This document shows positions 1 to 5,240 of a stretch of 5,240 nucleotides of DNA, piece after piece (positions within the stretch are counted from its first letter, which is position 1; each line of letters begins with the position of its first letter). The DNA comes from JBFILW01 sp041612005. GTDB lineage: Bacteria; Gemmatimonadota; Gemmatimonadetes; Palauibacterales; Palauibacteraceae. The stretch is taken from the NCBI GenBank assembly GCA_041612005.1, contig JBFILW010000196.1:1-5240 (forward strand), in the 5' to 3' direction. The position numbers and the translations under genes were made by a program. Under the pieces are notes generated by a model, which saw nothing but the letters and a program-made list of their open reading frames with translations, had not been told where the DNA came from and ran no database searches.

Positions 1-2
1 CC

Positions 3-905
3 GAAGCCCGAGCCCTGGCCGGCCCCCTGATAGCCTACCGGGCGGCGCCGCGGTCTCGTTACGACCAGGCACCGCCCCTCATCCTCGCCCCACGCTCGAC
101 GGTGGCGTATACGGCAGCGCCCGCCCTGGTCGTGATGGAGGACTACTCGGGCGACCCGGGTCCGGTGATTCTCGAAGCGTTGATCGATGGTGAGGTGGTG
201 TGGCTCGACACCCTCGAGTGGCAACTCCGCGAGTCCGGTCCCGCGAGCGGGTTGGCGGATCTTCCTCTCTCGCGGTTGCCGCCCGGCCCCGTCATTCTGC
301 GCGCGACCGTGGTCGCCGGCGGCGAGGTTCTGGAGGCTCCCCTCCTCGTCGCCGGTGCGGATGAATGGGTCTTCTCCAGCTTCGACCAGGCTCTCCCCTA
401 CTTCGCGTACGCGGTTGACGAGGAGACGCTACAGGCCTGGAGCGAAGCGGGTCCTCTGTCACGCTCACTCCTGTGGGAGCAATTCTGGCGAGCGACCGAT
501 TCGATCCCGTCCACAGAGTCCAACGAGTACCTCCGGGAATACTTCGCGCGCATGACGGTCGCCAATGACCGTTTTCCCGAGGCAGACGCCCCGGGTTGGC
601 AATCAGACCGCGGGCGTGTATTCGTTCAGCTGGGTGACCCGGATCGCGAGATGATCCATCCTCCGCGGATCTCGGGCCAGCGCACTCTGATCGAGTGGGC
701 GTACGAGGAGTCTCTCCCGTTTCCCGTGCAGCTGTTCTTCGAGGCCGGGACGGGGTACGGCGCGTACAGTCTCACCTCGGGATCCAGGCAGGTACTCGGC
801 GAGGCGGTACGGAGACTGCGTCGGACACGGCAGGAAGCGGCTTCGCTCGGAGTATCGCGCCCGATCTCCGATGGAGTCACACGAGAGGACGAAGACAACG
901 AATGA
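3..905 (+). CDS. GWxTD domain-containing protein, 5'-truncated by the window edge
   Basis: The reading frame is open from the first complete codon (nt 3) to the TGA at 903-905, giving 300 residues of what must be a longer protein. The GTG at 102 is in frame, but the codons before it read as normal protein and no ribosome binding site precedes it, so I treat it as internal. Residues about 34-120 look like a beta-rich region. Residues about 135-240 carry the GWxTD domain signature: W158 and W162 in a LWEQFW stretch, N174-E175-Y176, and GWQSDRG at 198-204, here with Ser in place of the usual Thr, followed by a VQLGDPD segment. The C-terminus ends in a charged, Arg- then Asp/Glu-rich tail. The domain is known from Gemmatimonadota, Acidobacteriota and Bacteroidota, often in exported proteins, and has no established biochemical function. 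The lytic transglycosylase gene starts 22 nt downstream, so the two are probably co-transcribed. Family assignment is fairly sure; function is unknown. Confidence 0.85.
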   Translation, partial: EARALAGPLIAYRAAPRSRYDQAPPLILAPRSTVAYTAAPALVVMEDYSGDPGPVILEALIDGEVVWLDTLEWQLRESGPASGLADLPLSRLPPGPVILRATVVAGGEVLEAPLLVAGADEWVFSSFDQALPYFAYAVDEETLQAWSEAGPLSRSLLWEQFWRATDSIPSTESNEYLREYFARMTVANDRFPEADAPGWQSDRGRVFVQLGDPDREMIHPPRISGQRTLIEWAYEESLPFPVQLFFEAGTGYGAYSLTSGSRQVLGEAVRRLRRTRQEAASLGVSRPISDGVTREDEDNE

Positions 906-927
906 CGCGGGATAGCGGAATCGAGAC

Positions 928-3264
928 ATGAACGCGCTCGCAGTGTTCTTGAGCCTGGCTGTGGTGCAGGTGCAACCGAATGGTCCCGGTGGAGCACCAG
1001 CAAGCGGCGCCGATGCGAACGCGTCTCCCCCGGAGGTATCGAGCGCCAGGCTTCTGATGGCGGACGGCCTTCCGTATGCGGCGAGTCGGGAGCTCGCGCG
1101 CTACCTGTCCACGACCGATTTCGTCGAACCGGAGACGGTGCTTCTAACGGCCCGGGCGCTGCTGGAGACCCGATCCTGGTCGGCGGCCCGGCGGCTGCTG
1201 GTCGGGCAGCCATGGCTCGAGACCGCGGAGGAAGCAGACGGCCTGCGCCTCCTGGCGCAGGCGTTGATCGGGATGGACAGCGTCGAGGCCGCGCTCGAGA
1301 CGTTCGAGCATTACTTCGCGGTCCGGTCGCCAGCCGCTGGCGCCGCCTCGCCGGAGGCATCGCTCGTGGCCCGGATCGGCTATGCGCGCGCCCTCTCATC
1401 CGCGGAGCGTGACGCAGAGGCGGCGTACCAGTTTGAGACCGCTGCGAACGAGAACCCGGGCTTACGTCACTGGCTTCTCCTCTCCGCTTTGCAGCGAGCA
1501 TCGCTGGACGGGGACCCCGCCACGGGCGCCCGCCTGGCAGAACGCCTCGCAGCCGGCGATTCGGCGGTACCGGAAGACTCCGTGTGGGTCCCGTTCGTCC
1601 TCTCGGCGTTCCGAGCCGGGGACGAAGCGTTGGGATTGCGACGTGCGACCCGCCTCAGCCGAGAGGCGTTCCAGATGCTGACGGGCGAGTTCATCGGTCC
1701 CGCGCTCGAGGCGAAGGGCGACACCGCCGCTGCCATCCGCGCCTACAAGGATGCGCTCTCCTCCCGCCGCTCCGGGCCGGAAGTGGGAGACGCGCTCCTT
1801 CGACTCGAGCCGGGCCTGGTGACGGCCTCGGAAGTTGCGGCCTCGGATCTCAGGTACGGCCGCGCCGATCGGGCCGCCGTACTGCTTGCCCAGGCGGTGG
1901 TGGCGGCGCCGGACCGGGACTGGCTGGTGCTACAGATCGATCTGGCCGAGGCGCTGTTCGCCGCGCGCGATTACAACAGTGTTTTGCGGGCCGTGGCCGA
2001 AGTCATCGAACGCCCCGAGCTCAGCGATGGCGCGCGCGCGTCAATGCTTCTGCTCCGAGCACGATCTCTGTATCGTACCGGCCGGCGCAGCTCATCGAAG
2101 CCGGTATTCGAGCGGGCCGCCCTCGCCAGCTCGAATAACTCCTCGGCATTCGCGGCCTACCTTCTCGCCGACATGGCTCAGACGGATGGAGACCTGGCGC
2201 TCGCCAGCAAATGGTATGCGGAGACTGTGATGCGGTATCCGCGCTCGACACACGCGGGCACGGCGCTGATGCGACTAGGACTGATTGCGTTCGAAGTCGG
2301 CGACTACGAGGCGGCGGTCGAGCACTTCGACACATACCGGGTCCGTTTTCCGCGCGAGAACTGGTTCCAGGCCGCCAGCTACTGGTCCGGCCGATCCAAG
2401 GAAGCGGCCGAGGACACGGCGGCCGCGCGCGTGCTCTACCTGGAGACGGTCGGATACTCGCCGGTCACGTTTTACGGGATCCAGGCCGCTCGGCGCAGCG
2501 GGATTCAGGCGTGGGATGAACTCACGCTGCGGACCCAGCCCGCCGCTCCCGAGCTCGATCTGTACTACCGTGGCGTCGTGGAGAAAATGAACCTGTTGCG
2601 GCGGATCGGGTGGTCGGGCCGCGCCGCTCGGGATCTCCGGGCCGCGCGCCGATCCCGAAACGACACAGTAGGCGAGCTGCTGGCCCTCGCACTGGCTCTC
2701 AACGAGGCGGGTTGGACATCGGAAGGCATCACGCTCGGCTGGGAAGTGCACCGCCGCAAGGGAGGCCAGTGGAGCGTGGCGCTGATGCAGGCCATCTATC
2801 CGCTTCCCTACAGAGCCGCTGTCGAGCGAACGGCTGCAAAAGAGGGACTCGATCCGGGCTTCGTGGCAGGGCTGATGCGCCAGGAGTCACTGTTCGATCA
2901 CGACATCGTGTCCACGGCCGGCGCAGTTGGACTCATGCAGCTCATGCCGCGCACAGCGACGGGTCTGGCTGGAGAGAGCGGCGTCGCGGAGTTCCATACC
3001 GGACAGCTGGAGGTGCCGGAGATAAACCTTCTGCTCGGCAGTCGCTACCTGGCCAGCCTCCTGCAGCGCTTCAGCGGGTCCCGCACGGGAGCGCTCATTT
3101 CATACAATGCGGGCCCGCACCGCTTCGTGAGCTGGCGCAACTTCCCCGAATACAGCGTCGACGAAGAACTGTTCATCGAGCGCATTCCGTTCAGCGAAAC
3201 GCGCCGGTACGTAAAGAACGTCGAGGCCAATGCCTACATCTACCGCCGCCTCTACAACATGTAG
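928..3264 (+). CDS. TPR-containing Slt70-type (family 1A) lytic murein transglycosylase
   Basis: This 778-residue protein is predicted to cleave the MurNAc-GlcNAc bond of peptidoglycan, leaving 1,6-anhydroMurNAc ends, in the periplasm. The catalytic domain spans about residues 624-778. It opens with YPLPYR (624-629), then RQESLF with catalytic Glu653, GLMQLMP (668-674), an INLLLGSRYL segment (699-708), YNAGP (726-730) and the terminal IPFSETRRYVK (753-763), all typical of family 1A. The N-terminal 600 residues are Ala/Leu/Arg-rich helical repeats. TPR-like units are clearest at about 103-131, 406-438 and 441-475, followed by the Slt linker features YW (485-486) and FYG (515-517). It is longer than E. 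coli Slt70 (about 645 residues). The ATG at 928 is forced as the upstream start, because an in-frame stop lies at 913-915 and no other start codon falls between. Only a weak GGAA (917-920) precedes it. Residues 3-13 are hydrophobic but lack a preceding basic residue, so the export signal is atypical. It is probably in an operon with the GWxTD gene. Confidence 0.93.
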   Translation: MNALAVFLSLAVVQVQPNGPGGAPASGADANASPPEVSSARLLMADGLPYAASRELARYLSTTDFVEPETVLLTARALLETRSWSAARRLLVGQPWLETAEEADGLRLLAQALIGMDSVEAALETFEHYFAVRSPAAGAASPEASLVARIGYARALSSAERDAEAAYQFETAANENPGLRHWLLLSALQRASLDGDPATGARLAERLAAGDSAVPEDSVWVPFVLSAFRAGDEALGLRRATRLSREAFQMLTGEFIGPALEAKGDTAAAIRAYKDALSSRRSGPEVGDALLRLEPGLVTASEVAASDLRYGRADRAAVLLAQAVVAAPDRDWLVLQIDLAEALFAARDYNSVLRAVAEVIERPELSDGARASMLLLRARSLYRTGRRSSSKPVFERAALASSNNSSAFAAYLLADMAQTDGDLALASKWYAETVMRYPRSTHAGTALMRLGLIAFEVGDYEAAVEHFDTYRVRFPRENWFQAASYWSGRSKEAAEDTAAARVLYLETVGYSPVTFYGIQAARRSGIQAWDELTLRTQPAAPELDLYYRGVVEKMNLLRRIGWSGRAARDLRAARRSRNDTVGELLALALALNEAGWTSEGITLGWEVHRRKGGQWSVALMQAIYPLPYRAAVERTAAKEGLDPGFVAGLMRQESLFDHDIVSTAGAVGLMQLMPRTATGLAGESGVAEFHTGQLEVPEINLLLGSRYLASLLQRFSGSRTGALISYNAGPHRFVSWRNFPEYSVDEELFIERIPFSETRRYVKNVEANAYIYRRLYNM

Positions 3265-3294
3265 TTGACGATCGCGGTTAGGTCGTCTTAGCAT
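3265..3294 (+). promoter_or_regulatory. Candidate sigma70-type promoter for the cold shock gene
   Basis: TTGACG (3265-3270, five of six matches to the -35 consensus) and TAGCAT (3289-3294, four of six matches to the -10 consensus) are separated by 18 nt. The -35 box begins at the base right after the transglycosylase stop codon. Transcription would start near 3301, giving a leader of about 46 nt before the cold shock ATG. The position is exactly where a separate promoter for this gene is expected, but the call rests on consensus matching by eye in a phylum whose promoters are little studied. Confidence 0.5.
3267..3287. repeat. 7-bp dyad between the -35 and -10 boxes
   Basis: GACGATC (3267-3273) can pair with GGTCGTC (3281-3287) across the 7-nt spacer GCGGTTA, with one G-U wobble in RNA; the outer five base pairs are perfect. 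It lies 2 nt after the transglycosylase stop codon and overlaps the candidate -35 box. As RNA it could be a weak 3' end hairpin for the upstream transcript, although TTAGCATT rather than a T run follows. As DNA it could be an operator. Its length is modest and chance occurrence is possible. Confidence 0.3.
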
Positions 3295-3333
3295 TGTCCA
3301 GGATCCAAAACCTCCCCACAGTTTCCAGCCAGC

Positions 3334-3339
3334 AGGAGG
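3334..3339 (+). promoter_or_regulatory. Strong Shine-Dalgarno site of the cold shock gene
   Basis: AGGAGG ends 7 nt before the ATG at 3347 and continues into two further G residues. It decides the start: an in-frame GTG at 3341 is only 1 nt after the site, too close to be used. It is by far the best ribosome binding site in the window, which suggests high translation of the cold shock protein. Confidence 0.85.
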
Positions 3340-3346
3340 GGTGCGA

Positions 3347-3550
3347 ATGCCCAAAGGGAAGATCAAGTGGTTCAATGACTCCAAAGGGTACGGCTTTATC
3401 GAGCAGCCCGACGGAGGCGACGACGTGTTCGTACACTACAGCGCCATCGAGATGGAGGGGTACAAGACCCTTGCCGAGGGCATGGAGGTGGAGTTCGAGT
3501 TGAGCCGCGGGGACAAAGGACTCCACGCCGCCAACGTGACGCGCGTCTAG
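3347..3550 (+). CDS. Cold shock protein (CspA-family single-stranded nucleic acid binding protein)
   Basis: The 67-residue product is a single cold shock domain, the usual length for the CspA/CspB family. These small OB-fold proteins bind single-stranded RNA and DNA in the cytoplasm and act as RNA chaperones. The N-terminus MPKGKIKWFNDSKGYGFI holds Trp8 and the RNP1 motif KGYGFI (13-18). RNP2 is VFVHYSAI (27-34), with Phe28 and His30 at the nucleic-acid-binding positions; Tyr31 replaces the Phe common in E. coli CspA. EGMEVEFEL (44-52) and the terminal HAANVTRV match the last strands of the fold. The ATG at 3347 is chosen over the in-frame GTG at 3341 because of the spacing to the AGGAGG site. 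The gene appears to be its own transcription unit, with a candidate promoter at 3265-3294 and a terminator-like hairpin at 3592-3627. Whether it is cold-induced cannot be told from the sequence. Confidence 0.96.
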   Translation: MPKGKIKWFNDSKGYGFIEQPDGGDDVFVHYSAIEMEGYKTLAEGMEVEFELSRGDKGLHAANVTRV

Positions 3551-3591
3551 CACCTGCTAGTTCCCGTACCCTGCACAGGGCAGAGCACCGG

Positions 3592-3627
3592 CGCCCCGCC
3601 ACTTCGTGGTCGGGGCGTCGCGCTTTT
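3592..3627 (+). terminator. Probable intrinsic terminator after the cold shock gene
   Basis: CGCCCCG (3592-3598) pairs with CGGGGCG (3611-3617), and the stem continues inward as CCAC (3599-3602) with GTGG (3606-3609) around a TTC loop. Only a single unpaired T (3610) interrupts this 11-bp, very GC-rich stem. A run of four T (3624-3627) follows, but it is 6 nt after the stem base, so termination may be partial. It starts 41 nt after the cold shock stop and ends 38 nt before the polA ATG. No convincing promoter is visible between this hairpin and polA. Confidence 0.65.
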
Positions 3628-3637
3628 GATCGCCTCC

Positions 3638-3642
3638 AGGAG
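3638..3642 (+). promoter_or_regulatory. Distant AGGAG, the only Shine-Dalgarno-like site upstream of polA
   Basis: AGGAG lies 23 nt before the polA ATG (3666), too far for direct use, and 15 nt before the ATG of a three-codon ORF at 3658. No other purine-rich site stands in the usual 5-10 nt window before polA. Its role is uncertain: it might serve the mini-ORF, or polA may be translated without a Shine-Dalgarno site. Confidence 0.3.
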
Positions 3643-3657
3643 CACCCGACCCCGGCC

Positions 3658-3669
3658 ATGAGCCGATGA
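3658..3669 (+). other. Three-codon ORF overlapping the polA start codon
   Basis: ATG AGC CGA TGA encodes Met-Ser-Arg, and its stop overlaps the polA ATG in an ATGA arrangement (3666-3669). Overlaps of this type often couple translation of two frames. The AGGAG at 3638-3642 is nearer to this ATG than to the polA ATG, though still at a long spacing. A chance ATG is quite possible, so this is a candidate only. Confidence 0.2.
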
Positions 3670-5240
3670 GCAAACCTCTCGTCGATCGTCCGACTCTCTA
3701 CCTGCTGGACGGATACGCCCTCATTTACAGAGCGTTCTTCGCCATGATCAGCCGCCCGCTCACCACCTCGAGCGGCGAAAACACGTCCGCGCCGTACGGG
3801 ATCGCGCGCTTTCTCATTCGGCTCCAGGCGGAGTACGCGCCGGACTACCTGGGCGTGGTGTTCGACGCGGGTGACAGCTTTCGGACCGAGCTGCTGTCGG
3901 AATACAAAGCAACCCGCGAGAAGATGCCGGATGAGCTCCGCGCCTCGATTCCACGCGTGGAGGAGATCCTGGCAGGCTTTCGCGTTCCGGTGATCGCGGT
4001 CGATGGCTGGGAGGCGGACGATGTCATCGGTACGCTCGCCTCGCAGGCGACGGAGCACGGCCTTCAGACCGTGATCGTGTCGGGCGACAAAGACTTCTAC
4101 CAGCTGATCGACGATCACACGTGGCTTCTCAACCCCGGACGCGGCGGACCGGCGGCCGTGGATGAGACGCTGGTGACGATGGAGAACGCGGACGACCGCC
4201 TCGGCGTGCCGCCTGAGCGAGTGACCGACTACCTGGCGCTGATCGGAGACAGCTCTGACAACGTTCCGGGCGTGGCCGGAATTGGCCAGAAGACCGCGCC
4301 GAAGCTGATCGAGCAGTTCGGCGACCTGGAGCACATTTTGGCCAACGTGGACAAGGTGACGCCGACCCGGGCGCGCAACGCGCTGGCGACGCAGGCCGAA
4401 GAGGCGCGGCTTTCGAAGCGGCTGGTGACCATCCGCGTCGACGCGCCGGTGGAGTTGGAGCTCGAGGCGCTCGAGCGGGAAGCGCCGGACCGTGCCCGTC
4501 TCCGCGATGTGTTCAGCGAGCTGGAGTTTCACACCCTGGTGCGCGACTTCACGCCGGACGAGCCGGAAGTAGAACACGTCGAGCAGCCGGTCGAGTACAC
4601 CCTGCTCGACAAGCCCGCGATGTTTGCCCCGGTGATCAAGGCAGCCCGAAAGGCCGGCTGCATGTCCGTCAGTGTCGCCGGAACCTCGGCCAACGCGGTG
4701 CAGGCGACACCGGTCGGCATCGCGCTGGCCATCGAGCCCGGCCGCGCATGGTATCTGCCACTGTCACACCGTCCGCCCGACGTCGCCCACGATGCGGAAG
4801 GGAATCCGACGCTGGCGCTGGACCAGGCGGAAGTCACCAATCTGCCGCCTCTCGACTCACCGGAAATGGTGGAGGTTTGCGCGCTGCTCGAAGATCCCGA
4901 GATTCGGATCGTCAGCCACAACCTGAAGTACGACCTCAACACCCTGGCTGGAATCAGCGTACGCCTGGCGGGACCGGGCTTCGACACTTCTCTCGCTTCC
5001 TACTGTCTGGACCCGAGTCGGCGCAGCCACGAGCTGGAGCAGCTGGTGATCGATCGTTTCGGGCACCGCCTGCCGACGCCGGAAGAGGTGGGCGGTGTGC
5101 GCGGACTCGCACTCGATGAGCTATCGCCGGAGCAGGCGGTGCTGGTCGCGGCGCCGCGTAGCGACTACGCCCTTCGTCTGTTCGAGATCTTCGACGAGGA
5201 TCTCGAGAACTATGCCGCCAAGCCCTTGTTCGAACCGATC
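3666..5240 (+). CDS. polA: DNA polymerase I, N-terminal 525 residues (3'-truncated by the window edge); proofreading site degenerate
   Basis: Pol I replaces RNA primers and fills repair gaps in DNA. The frame is open from the ATG at 3666 to the last base. The start is forced: an in-frame stop lies at 3627-3629 and no other start codon precedes codon 27. Residues 1-310 form the 5'-nuclease (FEN-like) domain with its metal ligands present: Asp15 (LLDGYALIYR), Asp67 (VVFDAGDSFR), Glu116/Asp118/Asp119 (EADDVIGTLA), Asp141/Asp143 (SGDKDFYQL) and Asp195/Asp198 (GDSSDNVPG), followed by the helix-hairpin-helix GVAGIGQKTA. Residues about 311-515 are the 3'-5' exonuclease domain. It keeps IEPG (356-359), Asp423 in HNLKYD and Asp440, but has Ser336 and Ala338 where E. 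coli has Asp355 and Glu357, and Val494 and Arg498 where it has Tyr497 and Asp501. Proofreading is thus predicted absent. The window ends near PLFEPI, where the polymerase domain begins; about 400 more residues are expected downstream. No close ribosome binding site is visible. Confidence 0.96.
   Translation, partial: MSKPLVDRPTLYLLDGYALIYRAFFAMISRPLTTSSGENTSAPYGIARFLIRLQAEYAPDYLGVVFDAGDSFRTELLSEYKATREKMPDELRASIPRVEEILAGFRVPVIAVDGWEADDVIGTLASQATEHGLQTVIVSGDKDFYQLIDDHTWLLNPGRGGPAAVDETLVTMENADDRLGVPPERVTDYLALIGDSSDNVPGVAGIGQKTAPKLIEQFGDLEHILANVDKVTPTRARNALATQAEEARLSKRLVTIRVDAPVELELEALEREAPDRARLRDVFSELEFHTLVRDFTPDEPEVEHVEQPVEYTLLDKPAMFAPVIKAARKAGCMSVSVAGTSANAVQATPVGIALAIEPGRAWYLPLSHRPPDVAHDAEGNPTLALDQAEVTNLPPLDSPEMVEVCALLEDPEIRIVSHNLKYDLNTLAGISVRLAGPGFDTSLASYCLDPSRRSHELEQLVIDRFGHRLPTPEEVGGVRGLALDELSPEQAVLVAAPRSDYALRLFEIFDEDLENYAAKPLFEPI

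Noticed and set aside
102..104. GTG as the start of the GWxTD gene
   Set aside because: The frame stays open to the window edge, upstream codons read as normal protein, and no ribosome binding site precedes the GTG.
626..1501. Open frame of 291 codons on the - strand
   Set aside because: It spans the ends of two well-supported + strand genes. Its product is low-complexity Arg/Ser/Pro-rich, as expected of a shadow frame.
2610..3281. Open frame of 223 codons on the + strand
   Set aside because: It overlaps the transglycosylase catalytic domain in another frame, whose motifs are clearly the real product. The alternative product is Arg/Gly/Ala-rich without motifs.
3341..3343. GTG as an earlier start of the cold shock gene
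   Set aside because: It is 1 nt after AGGAGG, too close for initiation. The ATG at 3347 has 7-nt spacing and gives the normal family N-terminus.
3536..3563. Possible polA promoter with GTGACG as -35 box
   Set aside because: The -10 candidate TAGTTC matches consensus at only two positions, and the -35 box lies within the csp coding end. The evidence is too weak to call.
3569..3580. Short inverted repeat CCCTG-CA-CAGGG between csp and polA
   Set aside because: Five base pairs with a 2-nt centre cannot form a stable hairpin and are common by chance in GC-rich DNA.
3396..4577. Long open frame of 393 codons on the - strand
   Set aside because: It lies opposite the csp and polA coding frames, is rich in Arg/His/Val with no recognisable motif, and is a typical GC-rich antisense shadow of strong polA homology.

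Overview
The window is a GC-rich, densely coding stretch of bacterial chromosome. It holds four genes, all on the + strand: a GWxTD-domain protein cut by the left edge, a TPR-containing Slt70-type lytic transglycosylase, a small cold shock protein, and DNA polymerase I cut by the right edge. The GWxTD family, the sequence style of the polymerase N-terminal region and the strong GC bias of third codon positions point to Gemmatimonadota or a close relative. This is an inference from family knowledge, not a database result, and Acidobacteriota or another GWxTD-bearing phylum is possible. I see no mobile element, CRISPR array, tRNA or rRNA.

Positions 1-905 hold the C-terminal 300 residues of a GWxTD-domain protein whose real start lies before the window. 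Its stop is 22 nt before the ATG of a 778-residue protein at 928-3264. That protein has helical TPR-like repeats followed by a complete lytic transglycosylase domain, with catalytic Glu653 and the GLMQLMP and YNAGP motifs. The short gap suggests one transcription unit acting in the cell envelope.

Positions 3265-3346 are a compact regulatory gap. A sigma70-like promoter begins at the base after the transglycosylase stop and overlaps a 7-bp dyad. An AGGAGG ribosome binding site follows, 7 nt before the ATG of the cold shock gene (3347-3550). A GC-rich hairpin with a short T run (3592-3627) then separates this gene from polA, which starts at 3666 and runs off the right end.

The visible 525 residues of polA contain an intact 5'-nuclease domain and a full-length 3'-5' exonuclease domain. 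By eye alignment to E. coli Pol I, that exonuclease domain has lost three of its four metal-binding acidic residues and the tyrosine of motif III. The polymerase is therefore predicted to lack proofreading. The polA start is also unusual: no well-placed ribosome binding site, and a three-codon ORF (3658-3669) whose stop overlaps the polA ATG.

I did not find a clearly novel multi-gene system. The most useful observations are the degenerate proofreading domain, the GWxTD-transglycosylase pairing, and the layered regulatory layout around the cold shock gene and polA.
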